Source: Syncephalis fuscata
Lineage: Eukaryota > Zoopagomycota > Zoopagomycetes > Zoopagales > Piptocephalidaceae
Assembly (NCBI GenBank): GCA_025786725.1
Contig: JAHLTZ010000007.1
Coordinates: 620,001-684,000 of the forward strand
DNA length: 64,000 bases
Direction of reading: 5' to 3'
Part shown: positions 45,843 to 58,431 of the stretch, one piece after another
How positions within the stretch are numbered: the first letter of the stretch is position 1
Layout: every line of letters starts with the position of its first letter
The notes under the pieces: model-generated
Told to the model about the DNA's origin: nothing
Database searches by the model: none
The model's input: the letters and a program-made list of their open reading frames with translations, nothing else
Program-made: the position numbers and the translations under genes

Positions 45843-48350
45843 TTAAGGCATAGGAGCAGGTATTTGATCGATCTCCTGTCGAGCATCTTCCCAAGCAGAT
45901 AAATTCTATGGTTATAATATTAATAATGTTAACAAATTCAAATTCAAATTCAAAAACTACTTTACGACACCACTTGGATTGCATTCGAGCATAAGCTAGC
46001 ATAATGTCACGGAAATCACGTAGCTTTTGTTGTTGGCATCGATCAAGCTCTTGTTGAATATCCGTAGAAGTACGAACAAGTTCATTTTCGGCGACTTCAA
46101 CATATTCTTCAAGCTAAATAACAGTATTATTACAATTTAATCATATTTAGTTATATTTCCCATTTTCATATTAACTTACCATTGCTATAAGTTGTTGTGT
46201 TCTACCGATATTATTACGTCGCGTTGCTTCAGGATCTACATCTAATAGACCATGGAATGTATCGCTAATAAAGCTAAATATGCTGCCGCCACTTCCTCCT
46301 GCTGCTACTGGTGTTATCGATGCACTGCCATCAACTGGAAGACTAGCCGTCTTTGGTTATGAATAAGTGCATTGGTTGTTGAGGTGATGCTTTGATCATC
46401 TATAGCACCGACTGGGTGTGATAGACGTCCTGGATGCGAATAAGGAGGACGTCCACTTACATTAGTAGCTGTGCCAGACTCGTCTATCTCGTCTAATACC
46501 GGTGGGCGTAATAAATCTACTTGTCGATGACCACCTCCATAGCTTGTATCGGGAAATGAATTGGCGAATGCAGCGTTAAACGTAGGTGCTCTTGATGCTG
46601 GTACCGACCAACTTTCCTCGGCAACTAATCCATCGCTAAAGAAAGCAGCATGATGCTAGACACCTTGCTCGTGTCTTCCGTGCCTTGTACTCCAAATATC
46701 GAATTCAATTCGGAATTAACTCGATCTTTATCGATTGGATTTAATGAATTAAATCTACTGGCATCGTTGCTGCTCATCTTTGCTTCATCATCACTATCAC
46801 CTCGCTCTTCTTCGTTGTCATCTTCGCCTTCGCCACTGCTTAACTCTTCAGAGGCTGCGATATTTTCATCAACATTCGATGTGGCTTGTCGTCTTTCCTC
46901 TTCTTCCTGCTCCTGCTGGCGTTTTTGTTGTGCTGCTTGTGCTGCCATGGCTTCTTGTTGGGCAATGGCTCGGATAGTCGACGTGCCTCTTCGTCGGCAC
47001 GTAGCAATGTTATCAATTGAACACGAGCCTTTTCAAGCTGGAATTTAAAAACTCCAACTGCTGATGCCGTTGATGTCGATACTTGAGTACCGCCTTAATT
47101 GCCGTGGCAAATTGGACGTATTCATGTAGCCGTTCTCCAACTTCATTTTCCATATTTGTGGCCTAATTAAATAATAAGCCAAATGTTATAAATGTTTACA
47201 TTTACTTACTAGTCCATTATTGGAAGATATGCCGTGTCTATGGCCTGTCCAACCTTTTCAATGGCCATTGCTAAATTATCCGTTTCTGTTAAACTGAATC
47301 CATTGTACAATGCACCTACTCAGCATTATCGCCAGCCAATTCTAATAGCAATAGTCCATTTAGTACCGAATTGGTAATGCCATTAAGCATATAATATATA
47401 TCTTTATTATCCTACCTAGTAATTTACGGCTTACTTTATACTGATCTGGATCAATATGTAGTTGAAGATGTTTGGCAAAGTTATTCGTTTTAACCTCTAG
47501 ATCTTCAAACAGTGGATTCGGATTTTTTAACTTGGCAACACCGCGAGGAACAGGAATATTATAGTCACGTTCCGATGCTTTATCCTCTGCGGCTGGTCTT
47601 GGTGGACGTTGGATCGGTCGTTTAGGCAATGATGTTACTAATTCAGATTTTAAAACACTTGACTATTTGCCACGAATAAATAACTGAAATTCGTCATTAT
47701 TAACCATGTTTAGCACTTACCCAGTCCTCATCAACATTAAGAAATTGGTGAAGTGTGTGCTCAGTCGACAGTATGGGATGTGTGACTAGACGATTAAGAA
47801 AAGAGCCTAGCATGCGCTTTCGTTTTTCGATAATACGCATATCTTCTTTGGCACGGCTTTGTTTGGTTGCGTAATCGGCTATATAGAATTGATTAAATAC
47901 ACTCTATCAATAAAAATAATAGACTTACTCAATGAATGCTTTTCGGGAATAGGCGGGATAACAGCAGTAGGATACATACGTCCTAGAATCTTGCGCAGTG
48001 AAGCAAATTCAGAGTATCGTCGCCGTACTTCTAAATTCTAAAAGAGAATTGTAAGCTAGACGTTACTATCTCATCTACACAAAACCTACGCCAAATCGAA
48101 TACAATAAGCAATAAATGTACTCCCGCCAGCGTCAATAGTTTTATTGGCAGCCGTAATCACCATGACTATGCCCGGTGCATGAATAGCGCGGTCCAACGA
48201 GCAACAATAAACGTTTTGGGGTGGCGTTGAAGTTATATGAGCAATATAAGGCTCCATACTGCCGCTAGAACCAAATGGATCGCTAGACTCGAGGCCTGCG
48301 TCTAAAGGATGTATCGCGGCTACTTCTCCAGTTAGTGTAGTATCGGTCAT
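45843..48350 (-). CDS. Sorting nexin of the ATG20/SNX41 type (PX-BAR), frame broken several times
   Basis: Binds PI3P on endosomes and the pre-autophagosomal site; works in retrieval of SNAREs and selective autophagy. Starts [19 protein letters not shown]. The PX domain runs [35 protein letters not shown], then [18 protein letters not shown] and [18 protein letters not shown]. The BAR region includes [60 protein letters not shown] and [14 protein letters not shown], then a long acidic/Gln insert ([15 protein letters not shown]) typical of fungal ATG20, and ends [18 protein letters not shown]. Frame changes occur near 46345, 46650, 46969, 47036, 47222 and 47316; most are mended by one added base in a short homopolymer, so they look like assembly errors. 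Confidence 0.82.
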
Positions 48351-49130
48351 GATGTATAAAGATTTAATTGGAAAACGGCAACGGTGATGTCGTAGAAGAA
48401 AAGTGAACGTCCGTCACGCGCTCATAATGCAAAGTCAACCCAGCTTGGCTTAATTGAATTGAGCCAAAGCACTATACTTAAATAGTTGGCTGTATCATTA
48501 ATAATTGAGTGTTAGATATCTATTATTTATTAATATTAGTATTAGTATTGCTGCTATATTGTAATTGACTAGAAGAATGTAAAGTATAAATTTTTACACC
48601 CATTTAATCAGTAATTACGTATTTATTTTGGTAATTTGTGCCAATATTACTGATTAATATCAAAATATAAATTGGCTACTAATCAATTATAAATAAAAGT
48701 TTATTAGTTTTAGTCTGAGATGGCTTTGCTTACATTAGTTAATAATTAATGAAACAGTGTTGAATGATATTATTGCCGTATGTTTTTTAATATTGTCGGT
48801 GATATGTGGCCTCTCAATATCATTGTAATTGTGAAAAGAGAAAGATGTTACGTAAATTGCATTCTATACAGTTAACAGCTATTTTTATAATACTCGATGC
48901 AAAACGATAAAATAATAAGAATAATAAACACAAAAAATAAAAGTCAATTTGCCCAATATGTCGGTATGTCATTAGATATTTCATCATTAAATTAACGAGT
49001 GTAGTATGAAAAATACTTTTATTAATAAAATAATCATGCTATTAAATGACAATAGCGAGCAGTTCAAGTTATATATATATATATATACTATAGAACTAAA
49101 ACATAACGAACAAGACTATCTTTTGACTAT
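48351..49130. other. AT-rich intergenic region
   Basis: About 780 bp between the nexin start and the 3' end of the hydroxylase gene. Very AT-rich; a TA repeat lies at about 49068-49090. No gene seen. Confidence 0.5.
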
Positions 49131-50270
49131 TTACGATGATTTGTCTACATTCGATTTAGCCGACGAGGATGTTGATTCAATTGGATTTTTTGGCTGCCAA
49201 TTGGCACGATATAAGCTATATTTGCCTCGAGTATTATGAATAACATCAAGGAAGCCGAAAACTCCAAAGTTAGAATTAAAAACTTGGTGATGGTAGTCAT
49301 GATCCATAGGTGTGGGCAGGAACGGCAATTCTAAACCACAGTGCAGATGAACATGAATAACAAGAACTAGATGCAATATAGTTGGTTAATAATCAATATT
49401 GATAAAGAAAGTTGCAAACAACAACTTACTTATTGATACCCAGAGCCAGACAGTCATAAGATGCAATTGCAGCAATACAGGGCCGATGAGAACAGGTATA
49501 GCATTGGTAGCAATAAAGTCGAGTGGATGCATATGGAATGCTGTTAAACTTATTAGCTACAGTGATTTATGTATTCGCTTGATATACTTACCAGCAATGG
49601 GAATAGGTGCCGTAAAGTCGTGATGCACCTTATGAACATATTTGTAGACACGTGGATGGTGTGCAGCCCGATGTCCGTAATAATAAGTAATTTCCAATGC
49701 GGTTGCACAGCCTAAAACCCCAAAAGGGTCTCAACAAGCGATGGCAGTGTTTCGGAGGCCACGCACGCTGTTGGCCATACGTTACAATATTATAGCTGAC
49801 CCAAAGAGCAATTGGGCTTATGATAAGTAGATTGGTCGCGGCCATGGGCAATGTCTTGTAGTACCATGCGGCGACCGATCTTTTATTGGGCTGAATTCGA
49901 TAGCGATCCAGTGATTTGGGGAAATAACCAAGATCGATCAGTGTCATAAGTCCCATATGGAGAGAGACTACCGTTAAAATGATGGCAGCCGACCCATAGA
50001 TAAAGACTTGAAAATCGGTGTACTGGGATATCCATTCCCAGAAACGGGCAGCGAAAAGCTGATGTGGCAGTACAAGTGCAGCAACATAGCCGATAATTGC
50101 AAGAACATTGTCAAGCTCAATAATGTCAAGTATTATGCTAACAATGTGACTGGTTTGTCTTGTTGTTCTTGTTCTTGTTTCTGTTGTTGTTGTTTCTGTT
50201 GTTTTGAATCATTGAGAACCGTAAAGGTCTTCGTTGGTTGATGATCCAGAGTCTGTTGAACGGCTACCAT
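49131..50270 (-). CDS. Fatty-acid hydroxylase-family membrane protein (FAXDC2-like), frame broken
   Basis: Di-iron membrane oxygenase of the sterol desaturase/fatty-acid hydroxylase family, acting on lipids in the ER. The histidine boxes are present: GHRAAHH, VHKVHHDF, then LHCGLELPFLP and DYHHQVFNSNFGVFGFLD. The last box set matches human FAXDC2 better than C4-methylsterol oxidase. Membrane segments precede them (LAIIGYVAALVLPHQLF, FIYGSAAIILTVVSLHMGL, TNLLIISPIALWVSYNIVTY). The N-terminus has a Gln/Lys-rich stretch (SKQQKQQQQKQEQEQQ). The last exon is 49131-49366. Frame changes near 50135, 49762 and 49715 split the frame; in each case the other frame continues the family sequence. Product call is good; exon ends upstream of 49366 are approximate. 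Confidence 0.8.
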
Positions 50271-51397
50271 GATTATATTATCGTTATGACCAGTGGTATT
50301 TACACAAAAAATAGAATAGTTGCTATATCTAGCGATTATTATGAAAGTAAGCTTGATAGACTGCAAAGTGATGGCGCTTTGTTGATATAGCAAATTAAAA
50401 TCGAACGGGAAAAGTAATAAGTGTGTGGGAGTGACGAGTAGCTAACAAAAACTACGGGTACCAAATACATCGAATAGTTATACAAAACAGGACTATCGCA
50501 ATTCTCCAAACCCATGACTATGATGCCGAGCCACCTTGAGCAGCTGCAGCAATCCAGTAAAACATCTTTAACTTGCAGCGCGTTCATGAGGGCTATAATA
50601 TCGCAGAAGCCACATGCTTTATTACGATTATGAAATTCAAAATATAGCACGCTTAATCAAACAAGGCATAGTTTATGGAGAAGCGTGATCTATGCCTTGT
50701 AGCGTATGTCATGCCCGGTAATTTCTTATACTCCGTTTAGCTGCTTTAGCGAATACAGCATACCTGATATGCAATGCACGAAATTATCCAATTTCGTATT
50801 TTCATCCCATGTGACCATTTCTATGTCAATGAACAAACAAACAGGGACATTGATAATTTCAAAAAAAACTCCAAAGCAATTACTAATCTTTTGACCATCA
50901 TTGCATGGGATAATGGTTTTTACGCTTGAGTTCAATGATACATTTATTAGATATCTTGATTTGCCAGTAAAAATATGGTAATACAAAATCATAGCCAATT
51001 TTTTATTTCTGGATCACTGTCATGTGACAATCGCAAACATGCTGATTTGTGGTCCTTGAATGATACATAGCTTTATTCTATAAAGCATTTTGAATTTCAA
51101 ATAATAAATATACACGCAGCTATTATTGCAAGCTTATATATAATATATAGCGTTATCTTTTAAGCACATTTACCCGAGCAAATGGATATTGGTATGGCAC
51201 ACGTTGCTTAAATATAGCGTATCTTTTGGCAATCATCTTATCTTAAATCCATGTAATACTATCAATTTAACATTTGTTATAGCTTTCAATTTATTTCATT
51301 TACAACATAACATATTTAATAAAGTTTACACTCATGTTTATTTATTCATAATTCACTTTAGTAGTTTTATTCATTTAACTTGAAATGTATTAGCAGT
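50271..51397. other. Intergenic region with a possible decayed gene
   Basis: About 1.1 kb. Minus-strand frames at 50726-50998 (IEMVTWDENTKLDNFVHCIS) and 50450-50650 (CGFCDIIALMNALQVKDVLL) look protein-like but are in different phases with stops between, and I recognise no domain. They could be parts of one broken gene. Nothing else seen. Confidence 0.35.
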
Positions 51398-53214
51398 TTA
51401 TGTAAAGAGTTCAAACTTAGTGCCATCAAAACCACCACGTAGTGCTAACTTGGCACGACATTGGCCATTTGGACAAGTGTATAGGTAGCGCGTTAATTTC
51501 CAATTATTCTTGCCTTCGTAGAAATTACCGCGCTCTTGAAGTTGATCCTCCAAATAGTTAATGGCAGCGCTAGGCAAATTGGTCATGTAAGATCCATTGT
51601 ATAAATCACTACGCTTTTCAAATCGTTTATCGCCCCAATTGCCTTTGCACATATCTTCATTTGCACTGGCACAGACGGCATCCAATAGGCATCGCCTTGC
51701 GAAAGAAGCATAGACTGAACCATATTAATTTGGTAATCGCGATAGAACTTGTCAGCCGAAATATCGTATTTTCCAGCTGTAAAATCGGCTAGCACCCCGT
51801 ATAATTGCTCAATAGTTGCAGTATTGAACATATCGATATACGCTGCATACATATCATCGGCAATGATATCCGAGTATCCAAGTGCGTACATATTCCACTC
51901 GAGTAGATCACTCGCCGTGGGTTCGGGCTGTTTACTGTAATCAGCTGCTTTTTGTTTAAGACCTTTCGTTACTATGGGTGGCAAAGGTAAAGCGCTGACA
52001 ATCGAGTTTAGAATTCTAATTGGATGGCCCATAAAGCCTTTAAGCTGATCAGCTGTAAAAATCATATTGACTAAATGATCTACCAGCGGTGTACCCGCCT
52101 TATAGTTCTTCCACGCGTTTTGAACATTAAGCTTAACGAATCTAGCAAGATCAAACACTGTGGTAAGTGGTTTTAATGCACCGGGTACAGTGGAATTAAC
52201 TCTGCTGATTTCATTAGTTATTAATTTGCCAACGTTCGATTGACGATTTAAACCGAGACGAGCAGTGATATTGGCAATCTTGAACTGATCGGCATATTGT
52301 TGAATGGTCATCGTACTTATAAACCCGTTAATGGTGTCCTGGACATCTTCCATGTACCAGTTCTGGATACCAGCATACTGTGGATCGCATGTCGCTACCA
52401 AAAGCGGCGTAAGGAGTTCTGTCTGTGCGGTAAGACAAGCGTCAATACTATACGGCATAATCTGATAGGACGTGGTATTACTGCTGCTATCTTTTGTAGA
52501 GTTCAATTTAAATAGCTGCGATGGGTCTCGAGCACACGGTACAATGGCCGGTGTAGGTGTGGGGCCATTATTGGTATTTACTGATAAAATAGCCAGACAA
52601 GTCATTGAATTGCTAAAGCGAATCATGTAAATATTGCTTTTTGGCTTGACTTCCCAATAATTGATATACTGGAATTGGGCACCGTAGCCACACGTTTCCT
52701 GGTAAGGCATGCGTACTGTCTCATCCTGATTGACCTTTGGCATTATAGCCGCACAGCGTTGGCCTCCATTTTCCTCAAACGGTGGCTGAAGGAACTTGTA
52801 CTGCTTCATGCCTCCAGGATTTGGATTATAAATATAGTCGTTGCCAATGGATGGCATTTGAGGAGCACTAGCTCCTCCATTGCTGGTAGCTGCTGTTTGA
52901 CCTGCTGTTGTAGCTGCTGTTCGACCGGCTGTTCGACCTGCTGCTTTAGTTACTGTTTGGCCTGCTGTTGTAGCTGCTGTTTGACCTGTTGTTGTAGTTG
53001 AATTATTACTTGATGAAGCGGCATTATTGGCTGAAGCTTGAGATTTGGGCGTGGTATTTGCTTGGGCATTATTAACTGGTGTTTGCCCTGCTGCTGTAGC
53101 TGCATTGCTATCCAATTGAACATTGTTGGTTTGGTCAGCTAGTGGATTTTGGACAACTGCCGCTGATGCGACGGATAAAAGTGCAAGTAGTGCACCTACT
53201 AAATGTAGCTGCAT
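51398..53214 (-). CDS. Secreted beta-trefoil (ricin-B-type) lectin-like protein
   Basis: Starts MQLHLVGALLALLSVASA, a clear signal peptide. Residues about 25-115 are Ser/Thr/Ala/Asn-rich with repeats of TTAGQTAAT, likely heavily O-glycosylated. Then comes a region with beta-trefoil character: MTCLAILSVN, AIVPCARDPSQLFKL, and DACLTAQTELLTPLLVATCD ending QNWYME; the QxW-type motif and the paired Cys suit a ricin-B-type carbohydrate-binding fold, but this is pattern reading only. A helical domain of about 250 residues follows (ADQFKIANITARLG, HPIRILNSIVSALPLPPI, YADISADKFYRDY region). At about 51682 the frame slips: one frame stops at 51583, the other continues with CASANEDMCKGNWGDKRF to TAA at 51398. 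One missing G explains it. Confidence 0.7.
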
Positions 53215-53709
53215 ATCGTATATTGGTTATTGCGCTAACCAGCAATAGAAATGGTTGTTGGAAAGAGAAGGTGATATGAGGATGCGTGTGTATCGTAGAT
53301 ACTGTCCAGCAGTAAGCAGAAATAAAAGATACGTAATAAACGAAGAGGAAATGGCAATCTAGTCGCCAGAAAAGATACGAAGACGAAAATACCGCCTCAG
53401 TGGAACAAATAATAAGCTCAATAAATAAACAAACTATCAAGGGCAGCGTTTCATGAAAGGCTCCAATAGAAGATAGCAGTCATCTCCTTAATCTATACTC
53501 CGTTTAAAATACGGAACCAATACGGAGTTGATTGCTAAATGGGTCATCTATTTATTACAATGTCTCATTTTAGTAAATCATATAATGGCATCGATCATAC
53601 CTGACATTTAATGCTATATTCATTAAATAATCACGACACAAAATATAACATTAAATAAAAACAATTTAATTGCATAAACATCAACTATTACAATTACTTC
53701 GTAATAGGA
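53215..53709. other. Spacer with promoter of the secreted lectin-like gene
   Basis: About 495 bp. No gene seen. Contains the lectin-like gene's upstream region and the PPT1 3' end. Confidence 0.5.
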
Positions 53710-55042
53710 CTACAAGTTTAAAAAATCCGTTTCATCCTCTTCAAATTGCGAAACTAAGCGTTGGCTGGCCTCTTTACTGAAATAGGGGCGTAATACTTCA
53801 GCGTCAAGATAGTCCAGAGTGATTCGCATCTGCGTGCCCACATGCCAGGTTAATAATGTATCCATAAAACTATGAAACAATAGTTATAACTTACATGTTC
53901 GCCTGGCGCCTCCTTAAACACCAGTCGACCAGTGGTATCAAGTTCACGAAGACCAATCCAATCCTGCCAACATGTTACAACAGCGTATAATGTATGCTGA
54001 GTATCCACTTACTTGTGTATAAATAGGCAGTTGCTGAACAGGTAAAGTCACATTACCATTAGCATCGTAGAAACCAAATGACTAGTAGCCAATATTACTT
54101 ATTTATTTATTCATTCGTTTGTTTGTTTAAATGCCACTTACTGCCGTTTCTTTAGGTATAATCATGGTATCCTCAGAGAAGCTTATTAACACCAGTCGCT
54201 CCAATTGCTTTAGATTTTTACTATAAGTTTCATTCTTTTGCTAAACATTAAATTTACAATTAAATTAATTATCATTTATACTGATTTCACATAATGTATT
54301 ACCTTGTGCTCATTATTAATATTGGGAAGAAAAACATTATACTTCAAGTAATCTTCAAGTTTACTCAGCAACTAATTAACAAACCATTAGACTACTAGCA
54401 TATTTAGTCAATAGCACGTACCTTAAAGTATTGAGCCTGAATCGAATGAGTCTGCGCCCATGATCCATAGACTTGTCCATTAACAATACTGCGCATAATA
54501 CTGCACCATATTGACCACTTGCCCGTACAACCAGGCACCTCAGTTACACCTATCCATATGACAACTATTAAATAGCTATACACAGCTATTGGCCTAATAA
54601 CATACCCATGTGTGGTGAACCAAACGTCACTAAATTATACACGGGTGGATCGTTGCATCGTTCTACATAACCACGCATAAATAGACCGCCTTGTGAGAAT
54701 CCAATAGCATTGAATCCGTTACGCAATTCGGGTATTTCCTTTAACTTGCGACAAACATCATCAATCTATCATAACTAAATAAATAAAATAAAAATAATAC
54801 ACTATAGCCTAATTACTTGATCATTAATGATGCCAAAGTAAGATGCTTTACGGTCACTATCTCGATCATCGGCTGTACTGATAGAATGTACAAATACACC
54901 CGGTAAACGAGACTCAATAAACTTGGTTACAGCCCCCATACTATATTAACATCCCTGTTTAAATAACTATTAATGGATTCATTAATTGTAGCTTACCTAT
55001 CTGGATTACAGCAGTCATCTCCCATACCATGCCATAATACCA
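53710..55042 (-). CDS. PPT1: Palmitoyl-protein thioesterase 1 (5' end unresolved)
   Basis: Lysosomal/vacuolar hydrolase that removes palmitate from cysteines of proteins. Many exons with 45-70 nt introns. Landmarks in order: VVLWHGMGDDCCNPD (54997-55042), SMGAVTKFIESRLPGVFVHS, the nucleophile motif GFSQGGLFMRGYVERC, NLVTFGSPHMG, VPGCTGKWSIWCSIM, SWAQTHSIQAQYFK, then HVGTQMRITLDYLDAEVL and a stop at 53710-53712. These match PPT1 over its length, with the Ser nucleophile in GFSQGG. An upstream exon with DPLNIVR (about 55085-55110) seems to belong, but does not join in frame to VVLW, and I could not find a signal-peptide exon with confidence. Confidence 0.85.
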
Positions 55043-55742
55043 CTTTAGAATAAAATAATATATTAATTGGACTATTCGTTTAAATAGTATTTACTTACCC
55101 GGACGATATTGAGTGGATCAGCCAAGACTATCACGTCATTAGATGTCAGTAAGTATAGCTTAATAGTATATATATATGTATACTTGCCACTAGATAAACC
55201 AGTGAGACCAACTGTCACAAGAGACAGACTAAGAAAAGAATACATAGCTTATTGTAGACGACAAATACTAGACGAGTGGTTATTGATGAGTAAGTGGATA
55301 CAGAATAGAGATGTAACCAAGTGCTACACTATTGATTCTATTATTACTAACAATAATAATAGCAATAACAACGCACCATTAGTATTAATGCATCAAAACT
55401 TAGCCATTATTTTAACATATAATACTACAGTAATAAATCGACTCTTTATTAATTGAATTCATCTTTATTTATAATCTAATCGATGGTAGAAACGACTACG
55501 ACAGTGATTGCACTGTATCATATAACCAGTTTCATTGACTGATAATGGCAAAACTGCCATCAACAATGTTAAACTGATGATCAACGAAAAAGATTGATTA
55601 ATACGTTCCACATTTGTCCTGACTATCATTAACGATACGTGGTTGTCGTCCTCGTTATCTTCTTTATTTGGTCTTCTCTCCAGTAGTCGTTATTGGTGTG
55701 GATATATAAGATATATAGGATATATATATAGGTTATTGCAAC
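55043..55742. other. Region between PPT1 and ADE13 with doubtful small frames
   Basis: About 700 bp. A plus frame at 55109-55456 includes DKPVRPTVTRDRLRKEYIAY, which looks protein-like but has no ATG that I can connect. A minus frame 55465-55629 (54 residues) has one hydrophobic helix (FSLIISLTLLMAVLPLSV) and QCNHCRSRFYH; it could be a tiny membrane protein or a stray. Neither is recognised. Confidence 0.35.
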
Positions 55743-57385
55743 ATGACTGACGTTCACGCCAAATACCAAAGCCCGCTTACCTCGCGCTATGCGTCAGAGG
55801 CTATGGCCTATAACTTCTCGGATAACAAAAAGTTCTCGACCTGGCGTCAATTATGGTTAAATTTGGCCACCGCCGAGAAAGAACTTGGTTTAGATCAAAT
55901 TACCGACGAGGCTCTTAACGAGATGCGTGCCAATCTAGTAAGCTATTAAATAGTACTATAAAGTGGTAACTAATCATAGTAACCTATACAATACTAGACA
56001 AATATCGATTATACAATGGCAGCTGAAGAAGAGCGTCGTCGTCGACATGATGTCATGGCCCATGTACATACATTTGGCGTGGCATGTCCCACTGCCGCAC
56101 CTATTATCCATTTAGGTGCCACCAGCTGTTTTGTTACCGATAATGCTGATTTGATTGCTTTACGCGATGGCCTTGATATTCTATTGGGCCGTCTCGTTAT
56201 TGTCATTGATAGTTTGGCGCAATTTGCTACAAAACATCGGGCATTGCCTACACTAGGCTTTACCCACTTCCAGCCGGCCCAGCTCACGACTGTTGGTAAA
56301 CGGGCCTCGTTATGGCTACAAGAGTTGTTATGGGATCTGCGTAATATACAGCGAGCCCGCAACGATCTTTGCTTCCGTGGTGTTAAGGGCACGACCGGTA
56401 CTCAAGCATCATTTCTAGCGCTATTCCACGGCGACCATGCCAAAGTAACCGATCTTGATCGACGAGTAACTGAGCTATCTGGCTTTAGCGCCCCCTATGC
56501 TGTGACTGGTCAAACCTATTCACGTAAGGTGGATGTTGATGTTATCCAGTCACTAGCATCATTGGGTACAACAGCCCACAAGATTGCTACCGATATTCGC
56601 CTACTAGCCAATCTTAAAGAGATGGAAGAGCCATTTGAAAAGGATCAGATTGGCAGTTCGGCCATGGCTTATAAACGTAATCCTATGCGTTGTGAGCGTG
56701 TTTGTGCTCTAGCCCGCCACTTGCAAACACTCGTTTTTAACACGATGTCAACAGCCAGTACACAATGGCTTGAACGAACACTGATGACAGGTAACAATAC
56801 AAATACAACAATACTAATATATAATAGTAGCAATACTAATAGCGTACTTTATTTAATAGTGCCAATCGCCGTATTACTCTACCAGAAGCCTTCCTACAGC
56901 AGATATTATCCTATTGGTATTGCAAAACATCACCGATGGTCTAGTTATCTATCCAAAGGTCATTGGTCGCCGTATTGCTCAAGAATTGCCGTTCATGGCT
57001 ACCGAAAATATCATTATGGCCATGGTTGGAAAGGGCGGCGATCGCCAAATCTGCCATGAACGTATTCGTGTACTTAGCCATGAAGCAGCCAAGGAAGTTA
57101 AAATGGAAGGCCGTGAAAATGATTTAATTGATCGTGTTCGACAAGATGATTACTTTGCACCCATCCACGCCGAAGTAAGTAGATTAATTAATTAGCATTG
57201 TTACAGTTTATTAATATTGTTACAATTGTGTTTATTAATAGTTGGATTCACTGTTGGACCCTTCAACATTTATTGGTCGTGCCCCTGAACAAGTGGATGA
57301 ATTTATTCGTAATCACGTGCAACCAGCCTTGAATCCATATGCGTCAACCATTAGTGCGAAACAAGCAGCACAGCTTAATGTCTAG
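55743..57385 (+). CDS. ADE13: Adenylosuccinate lyase
   Basis: Fumarase/aspartase-superfamily enzyme with two steps in purine synthesis: cleavage of SAICAR and of adenylosuccinate, both releasing fumarate. Exons 55743-55937, 55998-56790, 56860-57174 and 57242-57385. Landmarks: [86 protein letters not shown], and the signature loop [20 protein letters not shown] (SSxMxxKxNP-type). The C-terminal part has [20 protein letters not shown]. Two frame breaks, near 56783 and 56895, are each mended by one extra base in a short run: ERTL[D]D...[12 protein letters not shown] and [16 protein letters not shown]. No biology argues for loss of this essential gene, so they are best read as assembly errors. 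Confidence 0.95.
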
Positions 57386-58431
57386 TGCATTACTTGTCAT
57401 GAATAATAAGTCTCCTGTTGGATCTACTTGTTTAAAACACATTAATTGAATAAATCATGTTCAATGGAATCAATAGATAGATATACATATTACGGTTCAG
57501 ATAACTATAACTATAATAGCACCAAGCCATTCGGTATTATAATTTTACATTGACCATCTACTACTTTTAATGACGGTAATAGTCCATGATTCAATACCCA
57601 TTGAGGTATTAATCTAAAAATGCTTTTTACATCCATATAGATAGACACTCATATAAACATGCCATATTTATCGATCATGTATTATGTTTATTGCTATGTT
57701 ACTGGGACAGCTTTTCACAGTCAATAGTTATTTATTCTATTACTTTTCTCTCTCTCTTTCGCTTTTACTAGTCGCCTATTCTCCTTTTTCTTTTATTATT
57801 ATTATTATTATTGCTATAGCTGCTCTATCCCAGTCATATTGAAACCTTTCGGGGATTGTCTTTGTTTCCGCTCTTGTTCCACTGACTACCTTTGCGTCGT
57901 ATGTGTAAGGCGCTCTCTACTTGTTCATCTACTTTTATCGTATACTACTAACAGCGAGTTGCTCGTCCCTACCTTACGTATTCTACTATCTTTTTTGACT
58001 GTGCCATCTGTCCTGCCTATACCGACCAGTTTTCGTTATTGTCAGCTGACTGAAGAGCGGACATTTCTGCTTCATAGTCTGTAAGGCTGGTCGTATCCCC
58101 TACGCATTGTTGTAGTGGACCACCCCTCCTTTTTCTAAAGCAAAGCTTCGGTTGAATTTTGCAGCTTTTTTTATATTATACACAAGATATACACGGCAAC
58201 TATTACGCCCAGTTTTGTTGTGGGGCCTTAAGATTCCCCTTCATCATCTTTATATACAGCTCTATTGGCCGCTCTATTGATTGATATACCACAGATACCT
58301 ACTTTAACTATCTACGGTTAAACACTTGTACACTTGTTCTTTCATTGGATTATCGGCAATTATTTGTTTTTTTGTTTGTGAAGTCGTCCTTTCTTTAGTT
58401 TAACTACCAAACTACTACTACGAATTTGTTC
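57386..58431. other. Long leader/promoter region
   Basis: About 1 kb between ADE13 and the disordered-protein gene. It has pyrimidine-rich tracts (57740-57800 and 58120-58380) as expected for a long leader, and an ATT repeat (57797-57811). The longest frame (57839-58084) is a pyrimidine-tract artefact. No gene supported. Confidence 0.5.

Noticed and set aside
57839-58084. Open frame rich in Leu, Ser and Pro
   Set aside because: Comes from a pyrimidine-rich leader; no ATG context, domain or splice partner.
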